Shown: positions 46,691-58,125 of the stretch, in pieces
How positions within the stretch are numbered: the first letter of the stretch is position 1
Layout: each line of letters begins with the position of its first letter
Assembly: GCA_032622095.1 (NCBI GenBank)
Contig: CP136068.1
Location: forward strand, 59,232,025 to 59,296,024
Reading direction: 5' to 3'
DNA from: Siphonodentalium dalli
Taxonomy: Eukaryota; Mollusca; Scaphopoda; Gadilida; Siphonodentaliidae
DNA: 64,000 nt
Made by a program: the position numbers and the translations under genes
The notes under the pieces: model-generated
The model's input: only the letters and a program-made list of their open reading frames with translations
What the model was told of the DNA's origin: nothing
Database searches by the model: none

Positions 46691-48688
46691 GAATGACGCC
46701 AACCCATGGCAATAGCAAAAACTTGACTTTGTCAAAATGAGCTAAAAATGGTAGACTGTGGTCAAAATAATGGGATGGGAGAGCTGGTAATTGATAATTT
46801 TTATTGCCATCCAGCAGATAATGGGACAAGAAGCGATGGGTGAAGATTTGGATAAATAAACTGTAAAATAAAGAATATTTTCAGTGACTTTCCACTGGCG
46901 GTAGAGGTGATATGGTACATAAGAAAGAAGAAATCATGTATCTTAATAAATTTTACAATATTCAGATGATAAACATGTATACATATAAAACCTGTTCACA
47001 ACACAATACATTGTTTATACATATGTAGTAACTACAGACTTTAGTTGCTATTGTACCTGCTTGTAGAGAACAATTAACATGCCAGCTGTGCAGGGAAATT
47101 ATGAATCATACCTACAATGCATATTTTCTACTGAAGTCAATGTCAGGGGCAACTGTGAACTATGATTTGCAATAATTTCAATACTGTTCAAACTTTTCAA
47201 AAAGTTTCAGTATACTAGCATCACATTTTCCCAAATGTTGGTATAATCGGTCAAAGCCGAATCGACGCTAATAACGCGATGTATTGTTTCGAATCAATGA
47301 ATGTTATTGCTATCATAACAACACCCATGCATATATATGTGCAGGAAATACTCGAGCTAGGATTCCTCTTATACCCGAGTTGAGGAATATTCACCCAAAT
47401 CCAAGATGGCTGCCAAAATGGCCACCAGAAATAGAAAAATCGCTGATTTTAACATCACTGAGTGTTATTGACAAGACAACTCCACACCTGCTTCCTATTG
47501 TGAGTTGGGAACACTTCAGCGAAAAACTGTCCTTGTACCATATCCAAATAAAAGTCCCCCAAATCCAAAATGGTGCCCACAATGGCGGACAGATTTTGAA
47601 AAATGACCGAAATTGCCTCATATTCGCATCATTGGGCATTATTGTCGAGACAACTCCACCCATGCTTACAGTTGAGTTGGAAATACTGAGGTGAAGTAAT
47701 TACCTTACATCTCATGCAAGAGATGGTTTTCCAAATCGAAGATGGCGGCCAAAATTTGAAAACACACCTACATTCCTTTACTTTCTTACGATGGGCGTTA
47801 TTGTTTCGCGATTTCTACCCACCATTACATGTTGATATGGAATATTTATATGAAGTATTCATTTGAGTTTGGCAATTGATACTCACAGTCAAGATGGCGG
47901 CTAAATTGGCAGCCAGAAATTGAAAAGAAATCAATATTTTCACATACTAATTTCAACTTTTTGTCATAATATCGATATGTATGGACGAAACTGTATATAT
48001 ACCATCTATTAGATCAACTTAAAACATAGCAAAACGCATAACATAGCTCATATCCTTCTGGAAAGACGAAAACCCACAATTAATATCGTGATGTGGAATT
48101 TAGAAATCCATTCTCTACTTAGCGCCGATAATGGCTGTAACCATAGGTGCGCCAAATGGTCATTTTAGAATTACCTGATAACAGATTCTGACTTGCCACA
48201 TCACGTCCATAATTATCTGGACCAGCTTCTACTTCTTTGTCTGATAAATCTAGGTCGCTCACACCGACAACGTATTCACTATTCAACACTTCCTGGGAGA
48301 AGGGTCCCTCTAATCATAACATTTCAAACAATTAATTTTTCCGGTGTCTAGCTTACGATTTTAAATATTTGCTAAATATGGGATTTGTGCGTCATCTTGA
48401 ACTAGAAAGGCATATGGTCGATGAGTATACAAGCTTACAGAAGGTCATCTCTATGTATGTGTCTCATACCCCATGAGGATAACGACATGTACACCTGGCG
48501 AACCAGTTAGCTAGTCACTTCTCAATAGATGGTTCGCCAACTCACAAACCTAGCGAACGCATTGGCATACGTGGACAACTTCGGCAGTGTTTCGAAGGTT
48601 GCTAGCTGTCTCATTCCCTTGGACAGATGCCTATCTGCTAAGGAGAAGACCATAATGTACCGACTACCCACACTTCTTGACCATCATC

Positions 48689-48928
48689 CTAAGCAAACTG
48701 TGTGACGTCCTGCACTTGTCTCGTCGAATAGCTCTCAGCAAAGAACAATACTCGGGGTGCTAGTTTGTGGACATGCGCCATGATAGGGGGAATGAAATGG
48801 GCCACGGTATACACCACCCCTACACCTGGTGCATGTTTCAGATATAGAATGTCATTCGTGTCGGTGTTTTTGGTGTGGTAAGATTGTATTTCCACATCCG
48901 TTTCGAAGCCGTTCTGAATCAACTTCAC
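48689..48928 (-). pseudogene. Unidentified protein fragment, left inner arm
   Basis: Open stretch in the minus direction, NGFETDVEIQSYHTKN and onward to 'HFIPPIMAHVHKLAPRVLFF'. It aligns residue by residue with a plus-strand frame at about 49500-49660 in the opposite arm ('NGFQTDGKIES', then 'MTHANKLAPCVLLLSA'). Similarity kept at protein level between two diverged copies hints that this was once coding. I do not recognise the family. Confidence 0.4.
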
Positions 48929-49504
48929 CAGACTTATAATTTTGTTTGGATAATACTATGCTAGCCTCCCCCAGAACAGTCGGATGGACCGAAGGATAAT
49001 GTCTTTATAGAATGAAGGTATGCATTGTTGTTGTTATCATCGCTCAGCGTTAGTGTCAGTATGTGGGCAGTATTATTCAAGAAAATGTCAGAAACTGTGG
49101 TGCATTTATTTCACTATATGTTTAAAGAACAATTTATATTCTCAACGGAAATGGCTGTGGATGCTGGGTAACGTGATCTTTATGATCATATAGCTTTATA
49201 TATATAACTATATAGTAGTTGTGATGTTACCACGAAATCACTTGGTGTACCCAACGTATGTTGAACTGAATGCAAGATCTCATCAACTTAACATTCATCT
49301 GGATGTTCTTCACGTTGAACATTTCACCCTTGTGTTGATGGCATTTGTACTTTCTTCTTAGACCATACCAACCACCACCCAGCGTTAAGTATGACATATC
49401 AACCAACTATCAAAGGCATCGCCTTTAAGACTACACCCCAGTCTGGGTGGGGCTTATATAGTAGCCAATGGTACACGCCTGGCCCAGTTTATTATGAACG
49501 GCTT

Positions 49505-49934
49505 CCAAACGGATGGGAAGATAGAATCTTAGCATACAAGGAAAGCAAAGCCACGCATGAGATTTTGTCTGAATGTAAAACATATGGTGCAGTCATGGTC
49601 CAATTTGATTTCCACTACCATGACACATGCCAACAAACTAGCACCGTGTGTATTGTTATTATCTGCTTGGATCTGTTCGGTGAGACGATTGCTGGATGCC
49701 AACAAGATTGTTCTTGGAATCATGGTCAAGAAGTGTGGGTATATTATGCATTATGGTCTTCTACGCCTTAGCAGAAAGGCATCCGTCAAATGTCAGGCTT
49801 TCATCATTCGAATTCAAATACAGAAGTTGTCCGGGTATGTCAGTGCATTAGATGAGTATGTGAATGATGAACCATATATTGAGAAGTGGCTGGCTGGGAA
49901 GATCAACAGGTGTACATGTTGTTATCCCCATTAG
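49505..49934 (+). pseudogene. Unidentified protein fragment, right inner arm
   Basis: The frame related to the left arm reads NGFQTDGKIES, then a stop, then 'MTHANKLAPCVLLL', 'LLDANKIVLGIMVKKCG', 'LRLSRKASVKCQ' and ends 'KINRCTCCYPH' before a stop at 49934. A second plus-strand frame is also open here (49391-49771, 126 codons) but has no counterpart in the other arm, so I prefer the shared frame. Function unknown; possibly a relic of the element's own transposition protein. Confidence 0.4.
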
Positions 49935-51294
49935 CTCACCAAAGCTGAAAATACGCAGATAGAGAGGTCCTTATGGAAGCTAGTATACGCATAGACCGCA
50001 TACCTTTCTAGTTTATCGCACACGATGACTCAGATCCCATATGTAGCATCTGAATTATACCATAAGCTATACCACGGATGAAGCTCGCCATGAATAAGGA
50101 TAAGAATTCCCAGCTTTCGAGAGAAACATATGAGCTGGACACCGGCATATGTATTGTTGAAACATTCCGATTAGTGCGACCCTTCTACAAAGAAGTGTAG
50201 AAAACTGTGTTGGTGTGAGCGAGATAGATTAATCTGACGAAGAGACAGAAACTGGTCCAGATAATGCTGAATGTGGCAAATCAGAATAAGCTCAGGTACT
50301 GTTGTTTTTATTCTTGGAAGTCATAACATGACTATTCGGCGCACCTATATACAGTTACGGCCATTACGAACACGTACACACGTCGATCTTAGCTGTTTCT
50401 GTGCCATTTAATTCCCTAAAATTATTAATATACGCTCTATATAATTCTTATTGTACATCACGAATGTACGCATGCTATTAAATATATTTATGGCCAGTAA
50501 TTAGCCACCAGATTAGGAACCCTAAATACGTTTGAATTCTAGCTTTGAACATGGTTGCCAAAAGCTCTGAAATCGCCGTTGGACCGACGGCGCTCATAAA
50601 TTATAATAACTATGAGACTGAGCAACTGCTAGCATTATCCGCCGACTGTCTATATCAGGTTCCGCGTTATTTGTATGTGACATCGTTGATGATGTAAACT
50701 TCACGTGTTTCAGGGGTCGAAAAGTGCATGTTGGTGGAATTTTCTTTTGAAGTTGACTGTAAGTTTCGGAGCGTTCCTTTGGCACTTGACAATAAGTCGT
50801 CCGTTATTCTGTTTATTTTAAACATGATAAGCTTCTCAGGCAGTGCAAGAACTTACACGTGTGACGAATACAACATGGTGTATAAATCGCAAGCATCTAG
50901 GACAACGACCCATCTATGGAATCATCAGTTCCAGAAGCATCCAGTACTACATAAACAGGCTACCCTGCGACTGTTGTTGCATCTTCAAGTTTACAACAAC
51001 GGGTGTTTCCGAATGCCCATTTGCAATTTTGCATGTACATGCAAACTGTACAAACTTTACGTGATTTTAGTTCCGATAGGCCGGTTATATATTAATCGTC
51101 GTGACGTCCGCATGGACGTTTTGATCTGTTTTTTTTTATTCTCGACAATAATCAATTGAAGTTAATAGTATCGCGATCGACGGTTGATCGCCACATAAGT
51201 TATGATGGAAATTCATGGAAGTTCATAGAACGTTTCAAACATCATCTAATCGTTGGCAAAACATGCCTAATTAAGAATGCAACACACATGTATA

Positions 51295-51355
51295 ATTCGA
51301 TTCGATATTCGATTCGAATTCTTGAATTCGATTCGATATTCGATTCGATCAAAAT
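51295..51355. repeat. (ATTCG)n palindromic tract
   Basis: 'attcgattcgatattcgatt' repeated in both directions, just outside the right arm of the giant inverted repeat; no counterpart in the left flank. Confidence 0.7.
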
Positions 51356-52141
51356 ATCCAATTCGCAGGACCCTACGTTTCGTCCATACATATCGATATT
51401 ATGACAAAAAGCTGAAATTAGTATGTGATAATATTGACTTCTTTTCAATTTCTGGCCACCAGTTTGGCCGCCATCTTGACTGTGAGAGTTTGCCAAACTC
51501 AAATGAATACTTCATACCAATGTTCCATATGTACATGTAATTTTTAGCTGAATTCGCATAACAATAAATCGTAAGAAAGTAAACGAATGTGAGCTTGTTT
51601 TCAAATTTCGGTCGTCATTTTGGCCGCCATCTTCGATTTGGAAAACAATTTCTTGCATGAGATGCAAGGTAATTACTTCACCTCAGTATTTCCAACTCAA
51701 CTGTCCGCATGCGTGCAGTTATCTCGCCAATAATGCTCAATGATGTGAAAATGAGGGAATTTCAGTGATTTAAAAAAATCTGTCCGCCATTGTGGGCGCC
51801 ATTTTTTATTTGGGGGACTTTTATTTGGATATGGTACAAGGACAGTTTTTCGCCTAAGTGTTCCCAACTCATAATAGAAAGCAGGTGTGGAGTTGTCTTG
51901 GCAATAACGCTCAGTGATGTTAAAATCAGCAATTTTTCTATTTCTGGTGACCATTTTGGCAGCCATCTTGGATTTGGGTGAATATTCCTCAACTCAGGTA
52001 TAAGAGGAATACTAGCTCGAGTATCTCCTGCACATATATATATACATGGGTGTTGTTATGATAGCAATAACATTCACTGATTCGAAACAATACATCGCGT
52101 TATTAGCTTGACCAATTATACCAGCATTTGGGAAAATGTGA

Positions 52142-52955
52142 TATCTGAAAAAAATGAATGTATATTATGGTCCCGTGTGTTCGTCAATGACTCTTCTATA
52201 CGATAAATGTATAACATCACGCTAAGATGCCAATATTTTCCCACAGAGACAAACGAAAGGTGGTGAAATGTCAGAAAAATAACATATTTTCACATTTTGG
52301 CGGTCATCTTGGCTGCCATATTTGATTCTGGTGTCGGATTTTTGGCTAATTTGTAAGGGTTGTATAATAGCATAACGAATCAAGTGGTAAACAAGACCGC
52401 ATGTGATATCATCTTTACTATAACGGCCATCAAAGAGACCTGGTGCATATAAAACAAGACAGTCAATGACTGTGGGGTTGATCACCAGACTGCAAAGACT
52501 GATAAGACTGGGACTCTGGAGACCACAACAGTCAGAACTTTTCATAATCACTTTAAAAGAAGTAGATCTAAACAGGATATGTGGCTAGAGAGGCTTCATG
52601 TATGTATATCGGTGAATATCCACCTTGAAATTACCAACTGTACACTACTGATCACCCCCCTCCTCCAGCTCAACAAGTCCCCTCCCGACCGGGCTCCAGA
52701 CTCCCAAGTCTTAGGTTAGAATTTCACAACCGACATCTCAAACTTTCTCAATTGTTGGAAATTTCCAATCTCACAAGCGCCTTTTTAGAAAACCATTTAG
52801 ACATGTTTGAAGCCCAATTATCCATGGACCCAAAACATCATACATGTATGTCAGATTAATCAGTCAGGTAGTTCCAAGGTAGAAGTTTTAATGAATTCGG
52901 TATTTCAATGATTTTATTAGACAAAAATGTGTTAACTCCCCATAGCCCCGTCATT
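52142..52955. other. No supported gene
   Basis: Includes 'gacagtcaatgactgtgg' (52468), repeated at 55240 with 'ctgaagactacaacagtcag'-like flank, so an old dispersed repeat is present. The rest is unremarkable. Confidence 0.4.
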
Positions 52956-53880
52956 TCTTAACAGGTTGACCTCATGTTAACAAATCTTAATCTCAGTCAC
53001 TAAAGGATCCTCCATACTATATGTAAGCTAAATAGTCCAACCTCTCTTGAGAAGACATTTTAAGAATTACTATAGAGACATACAGTTAATGTCCCTGGTC
53101 CCACCCTATTTAACCTGGTGACCCCATCTGAATAAATTTGAATCCCAGACACCAAAGAACCCTTTATACTAAATATAAGTAAAATAGACCTGATGGTCCT
53201 TGTGAAGGAAGCATATTAAGAGGGAAACTGTCCTTCGCTTGGCCCCTATTTGACCAGGTGACCCCATTTAAAAAAGTCTGAATTGGAGTCAAACAAGAAC
53301 ATTCCATGCTAAATATTAATAAAGCCAACTAGTTCTTGGCTCTTGCAAACATATTTTAAGAATTACTATGTGGTGAAATATTATGTCTCTGGCTCTGCCC
53401 TTATTCGACTTAGTATCCCATTTTCACAAATCTGTCACCCAAGGTAATTTCATACCAAATATAAGCAAAATAGCCAATTTGATTCTTGAATAGAAGACCT
53501 ATCATGAATTACTATGGAGAGAAAGAGTAATGTAGCTGGCCTTGCACCTACACGACCTGGTGACCCCGATTGAACAAATCTGAATCACACATCACCAAAG
53601 GAGCCTCAATATTAAATATGAGCTAAATAGAGCTGGTGGTTCTTTCAAAGAACACTTTTCAAGTTTGCCAAATATGTTCTAGTGAAGTGGTGGATGTGGG
53701 AGGGTTAAATGTCATGTTGAAAGATTTGAACAATACATATGACAGATTGTTTTGTTGTAATTGGGAATTAATGACCTCTAGCAGATCTCCAGGGAATGTT
53801 TATAAAAATGTCAGATTTCACTTGACATGTGTAGGCATACTCCGCATACAGTTACAGCCAAAGTAAATTCTTCTTATTAA
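52956..53880 (+). repeat. Diverged tandem repeat, 'tgacc..aaatctgaatc' family
   Basis: Units of about 130-150 bp with phrases 'gaccccatttgaacaaatct', 'caccaaaggaacc', 'ccaaatataagc' and 'aagaattactatggag'. Continued at 54680-55045 and 55500-56155. At 55000 and 56095 the family ends in 'gatggacggacgag..gatgacta..agctc..' and 'caggtgagctaaaaa', which I know as a motif of bivalve repeats (general knowledge). Confidence 0.7.
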
Positions 53881-53972
53881 TGATTCCCTGTCAAGAATTT
53901 GAGTAAATACATGTATTATTTTTGGGACCAGGGTGGCAGAAGCAGTGAACTTGAGAATGGCCAGGTGGGGGC

Positions 53973-53975
<3 letters not shown>

Positions 53976-54004
<29 letters not shown>
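53976..54004. repeat. (TA)n microsatellite
   Basis: About 14 uninterrupted TA dinucleotides. Confidence 0.9.
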
Positions 54005-54039
54005 CTCTCCAAAATTCGCTATTAGGGCGACACTTTTAC

Positions 54040-54640
54040 GAAATAACGTGCATTATGACCATGGCCGTTATTTCGGACAAACCTGGTTTTCGAACTCGTC
54101 CGAGATATTGTAGCAGGAGACTCATATACCAAATATTGTTGAAATCGGTTAATATTTCATCGAGTTATCGCGCCAACGGTGATAACATTGCTAAAAATAG
54201 ACAAACTAAGATCCATAACTCCGCGAAAAAAATTTGGACAAACCTGGTTTTCAAACTGGTCCGAGATATTGTTGAAATCGGTTAATATTTCATCGAGTTA
54301 TCGCGCTAACGGTGATAAAATTGCTAAAAATAGACAAACTAAAACCCATAACTCTGGAAAAAAAATTCGGACAAACCTGGTTTTCGAACTCGTCCGAGAT
54401 ATTGTTGCAAGAGTCTCATATACCAAATATTGTTTAAATTGGTTAATATTCACGTGAGTTATCGCGCTAACAGTGAAAAACTAAAAACAAAATCATCAAA
54501 GATGGATAACTCTTGTCAAAAAGTTCGGACGTGACCCATTTTCTACAGGCAGTAAATAGTCATTGGGAGTAACTCACATACCAAATCCGTTCACAAATTT
54601 CAAAGTTATAAGGCATTCTTTAGGTCCGCGCCGCCCGCCC
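54040..54640 (+). repeat. Tandem repeat, about 135-160-bp unit
   Basis: 'ggacaaacctggttttcgaa' or a near match starts at 54075, 54234 and 54369, with 'gagttatcgcgc.aacggtga' between. It ends near a 'ccgcccgcccgcccgcc' tract at 54630-54650. Confidence 0.75.
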
Positions 54641-54679
54641 GCCCGCCAACCGTCCCTCGTCAAACCATAAAACTCGACT

Positions 54680-56155
54680 AAAAATTTAATATTTTTTGGA
54701 GTTATGTCCCTGACCCCGCCCACAATTGACCCAGTGACCTCATTTGAACAAATCTGAACCCCAGTCACCCAAGGATCCTTCATACCAAATATGAACCCAT
54801 TTGGCCTGATGGTATTTGAGAAGATGTTTAAAAGAATTACTATGGAGGGAAAGAGTTATGGCCCTGGCTTCGCAACTATTTGACCCAGTGACCTCATTTG
54901 AACAAATCTGAATGAGTCACCTGGGGGAACATCCACACCAAATATGAACCTATTCGGTCCGAAGGATCAAGAGAAGATGTTCAAAGAATTGTTGACGATG
55001 GACGGACGAGTGATGACTATAGCTCCACCAGAGACTTCTTCGCAGGTGAGCTAAAAAATGGCCGCCATCTTGTCTGGAGTCTCTGCGGCCACTTTTATTT
55101 CTTGTTAACAACATAAAAAAAATTGGGGTCCTGGGGGGGGGGGGGGGGGGGGGGGTGCAGAGGTCGACCAATATCTCCTGGACTATCAAGATTTTCAGTT
55201 CTGAGGTATATGAATTTTTTTTAGGAAAATAAATAAACAAGACAGTCAATGACTGTGGAGTCCTCACCTGAAAGCAAAGACTGAGAAGACTGGGATTCTG
55301 AAGACTACAACAGTCAGTACTTGTCAAAATCACTTAAAACAAGTACTTCTAAAACCAGGGAAATAGCTAGAGCAAGGAGTTAAATCTAATAACATGCAAA
55401 ACATGCAATTTAAAAAAAAAAATGTAAAATATAATTTCTTTTTTTTAAAATCAAAATGGTTAAATGTTCAAAATTCTATGTCCTAAATAATCTCTTATGA
55501 TCAATGGTCATGAGAAGAAGCTGCTTTAAGAATTGCTATCGCGGGAAAGATTTATATCCCTGGCTCTGCCCATAATTGACCCGTTGACCCAATTTGAATC
55601 CCAGTCACAAGGAAACTCCATTCCAAATATAAGCTAAATGGGCCCAATTGATCTTGAGAAGAATTGCTATGGTGGGAAAGAGTTACATATTTGACTTGGT
55701 GACCCAAACAAATCTGAATCCCAGTCACCTAGCTATTATCCCCACCAAATATGACCCCATTCTGTCTTGCGGTTCTGAAGAAGATATTTTAAGAATTACT
55801 ATGGAGGGAAAACGTTACATCCCTGGCTCGGCCCCTATTTGACCCAGTGAGCCAACTTGAACAAATCTGGATCCCAGTCACCCAGTAACCTCCATACCGA
55901 AAGCACCAAAACAGGACTGATGGTTCTTGAGTAGAAGTCGTTTTAAGAACTGCTATGGAGGGAAAGAGTTAAGATCTTTAAACTAAACACCTATTTGACC
56001 GTGTGACCTCATTTGAACAAATCTGAATATGAGTCACCTAGGGAACATCCATGCCAAATATGAGCCCATTCTGGAGAAGAAGATGATTCTTGGCGGATGG
56101 ACGGACGAGGAGTGATGACTACAGCTCTATCGGAGACTTCATCTCAGGTGAGCTA
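54680..56155 (+). repeat. Diverged tandem repeats interrupted by poly-G
   Basis: Two blocks (54680-55045, 55500-56155) of the family at 52956. Between them, 55133-55155 is a run of 23 G followed by 'tgcagaggtcgacc'. Both blocks end with 'aggtgagctaaaaa'. Confidence 0.7.
55133..55155 (+). repeat. Poly-G run, 23 bases
   Basis: Uninterrupted G23, followed by TGCAG as is the G26 run at 2925. Confidence 0.9.
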
Positions 56156-56233
56156 AAAACCTCCCTTGTCAAATTATTTTGGGCCAAAAACACACAATTT
56201 TCAATGACCTTAGTTAGCATCTCTTCACTTGAT

Positions 56234-56775
56234 TTAATCTGAGTCAGAAGAGTTCCTAGAACGCCTCGCTTTTATTTTCCGCTGTACATGTCTCTCTTTA
56301 TCATCATAGCCAGAATGTCTGTCATCCCTACATGACCGTTGTCTATATTTACTGTCATTGCTTGATTGACGATCTTCTTTCCATGTGTGTTTATTAGGTG
56401 AGTCCCTTTTCTCTCCTGAATGCCAATGGCTCGGACCACTGCCATCCTCAGAATCTCCCTGGTATCTTTGTTTGCCTTTTTTTGTATGTTCAATTTTAAC
56501 ATATTCACGAATATTATGTCTAGGTTTTTCAGAATCTCGATGTACTCTCATATGATCTTGGTCACTATCATAATTATATTCACTACACTCAGATTTTCGC
56601 TTTCCCTTACTACTGTCTCTTGCATGATATTCACAATGATTGCTTCTATTTTCCTGTCGGATAGATTCTTTCTTCTTGCTACTTTGGTGATTGTCCTCAT
56701 AATATCTTCCTTTATTTTTGTCACCATGGGACATCTCTGATATTTTACTTTTCCTGTGAGATATCTCTTCATCAC
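56234..56775 (-). CDS. Terminal exon of an RS/RD-rich charged protein
   Basis: Minus-strand exon. A splice acceptor 'cattcacttttctgcag' ends at 56776. From 56775 the only long open frame begins (after two carried bases) DEEISHRKSKISEMSHG and runs about 180 codons to a stop at 56234. Composition is dominated by Lys, Arg, Ser, Asp, Glu and His, with 'DSSKGKRKSECSEYNYDSDQ' and a final 'KARRSRNSSDSD'. Such low-complexity, RS/RD-like tails occur in nuclear RNA-processing proteins; specific identity cannot be given. No transposon motif is present, so this is probably a host gene. Upstream exons would lie at higher coordinates, through or beyond the DIRS remnant, and were not found. Confidence 0.6.
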
Positions 56776-57555
56776 CTGCAGAAAAGTGAATGTTTTGAAT
56801 ATAGTATGTACTTCATTTGCGAAACTGTTGGGGGAGTGGTAAAAAGATCCTAATACCCACTCGCCTTTCGCAAATAAAAGGATTGTGATCGTCATGTTAA
56901 AATTAGTAATTGTAATAGTAATAGTGGTGCAGTACACCATTTCTTTATTTAAAGACATACTGTGTTCTTATTTCAGTTAATCAAACTGACGAGACCAAGG
57001 CACTTTTCCCACTGAAAGAATGTAGAATTCAACAGTTGCCAAAAATTCTAGCCAATTGTACCATTTCAGAAAACAAACGTCTGAACTATGCACAATTGTA
57101 CATATTTCCATGCTAATTTGGTACAAGTTTTTGAGTTTAAACTTGACATATAGTTTGGAAAGAGGGTGATTCTACCGTGAATGAGTAAAACCATGTCCCA
57201 TGTTCTTATTTCATCATATAAAAGACAATAGCTGTCCCATAGCCAGTAGATGTGTATTTCCTTGCAGCTGATGTTACGAGCATTAATTAGAAATAAGTCT
57301 GGTTTGGTATCGATGTACCAACACTTATCTTTTCAATGACCACACTCGACTATATACCGTGAAACAGCATGTCCCAATGATGAGCCATAATCTTTCTATG
57401 ATATCCTCTATTCTCCGGCAAACTTGTTTTCTAAAAATAGATGCACTCAGGTGTGGAATTTTGCACAGAATACCATAAAATTTGAAAATTGTGTAAAAAA
57501 TAAACCTAATGTTTGTAAAAACCTTGCACAACCTTCCAAAAAGCCTGTCCCATTC
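56776..57555. other. Probable intron sequence, no other feature
   Basis: AT-rich DNA upstream (in gene direction) of the minus-strand terminal exon. Nothing else supported. Confidence 0.4.
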
Positions 57556-58125
57556 TCATAAATCAATACCCAAACGCATTATAAAGACGACTTGTACATT
57601 GACAAGAAACATCAGTTCTGTAGAGTTGCAGTATGCGGCGAATTTTATGTTGTGTCAAAAAAAAACAAACTTTTTATTCGGCATCATTACCCAAATGCAT
57701 GCAATTTGAATTTTATATACACACAAGGTGGAGGGCAAAGTGTTCTGGAATGCACACAAGGTCAGTTCGCCCAGTATAACCTAGTTATTTTACGTGGGGG
57801 AAGATATTTGAAATATTAGAGTATAACGAAATGAAAATCGTCATTACCCAAACGTGTCATTACCCAAATCGTCTTTCGCGTTGGGCAATGACGCAGCTTT
57901 GGTGTTGAATGCAGATAATCTGAATTTTATAAGCTGGAGGTGAATGATCAAACTGTTTTTGGATGCACACAAGGTCAACATGTTCATAAATTAATCGATT
58001 TTCGAGGTCGGAAAATATTCGAAATATAATGGCACGACGATGTGGAAATAGTCATTACCCAAACGCGTCATTACCACAACGCGTCATTGCAGAATCCACA
58101 AACGGTGTTTGGGTAATGATGTTTG
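57556..58125. repeat. Array of 'cattacccaaacgc' half-sites
   Basis: The word 'cattacccaaacgc' or a close form recurs at about 57570, 57683, 57841, 57858, 58053 and 58067, and inverted as 'gcg..gggcaatgac' or 'tttgggtaatga' at 57880 and 58105. Architecture like the other half-site arrays. A second motif, 'tgcacacaaggtca', occurs at 57750 and 57963. Confidence 0.6.

Larger units (their letters stand above)
47222..52141. mobile_element. 4.9-kb giant inverted-repeat element
   Basis: Outer arms 47222-47992 and 51378-52141 are inverted copies of about 770 bp (starting TCACATTTTCCCAAATG at both ends), with modest divergence. Inside them a second pair of inverted regions, about 48110-48950 and 49560-50370, is more diverged but still alignable ('gataac.acatgtacacctg', 'ttatctggaccag.ttct'). 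So almost the whole element is a palindrome in two nested layers with different symmetry centres (about 49,680 and 49,220). The inner arms contain a translated similarity (see separate entries). Long terminal inverted repeats suggest a DNA transposon; no target duplication is clear and no superfamily can be assigned. Confidence 0.75.

Noticed and set aside
49391-49771. Plus-strand 126-codon frame in the giant inverted repeat.
   Set aside because: The other inner arm conserves a different frame over the same DNA, so this one is probably incidental.
56420-56740. Plus-strand 106-codon hydrophobic frame that resembles membrane segments.
   Set aside because: It is antisense to the charged terminal exon; Lys/Asp/Ser codons read backwards give hydrophobic residues.
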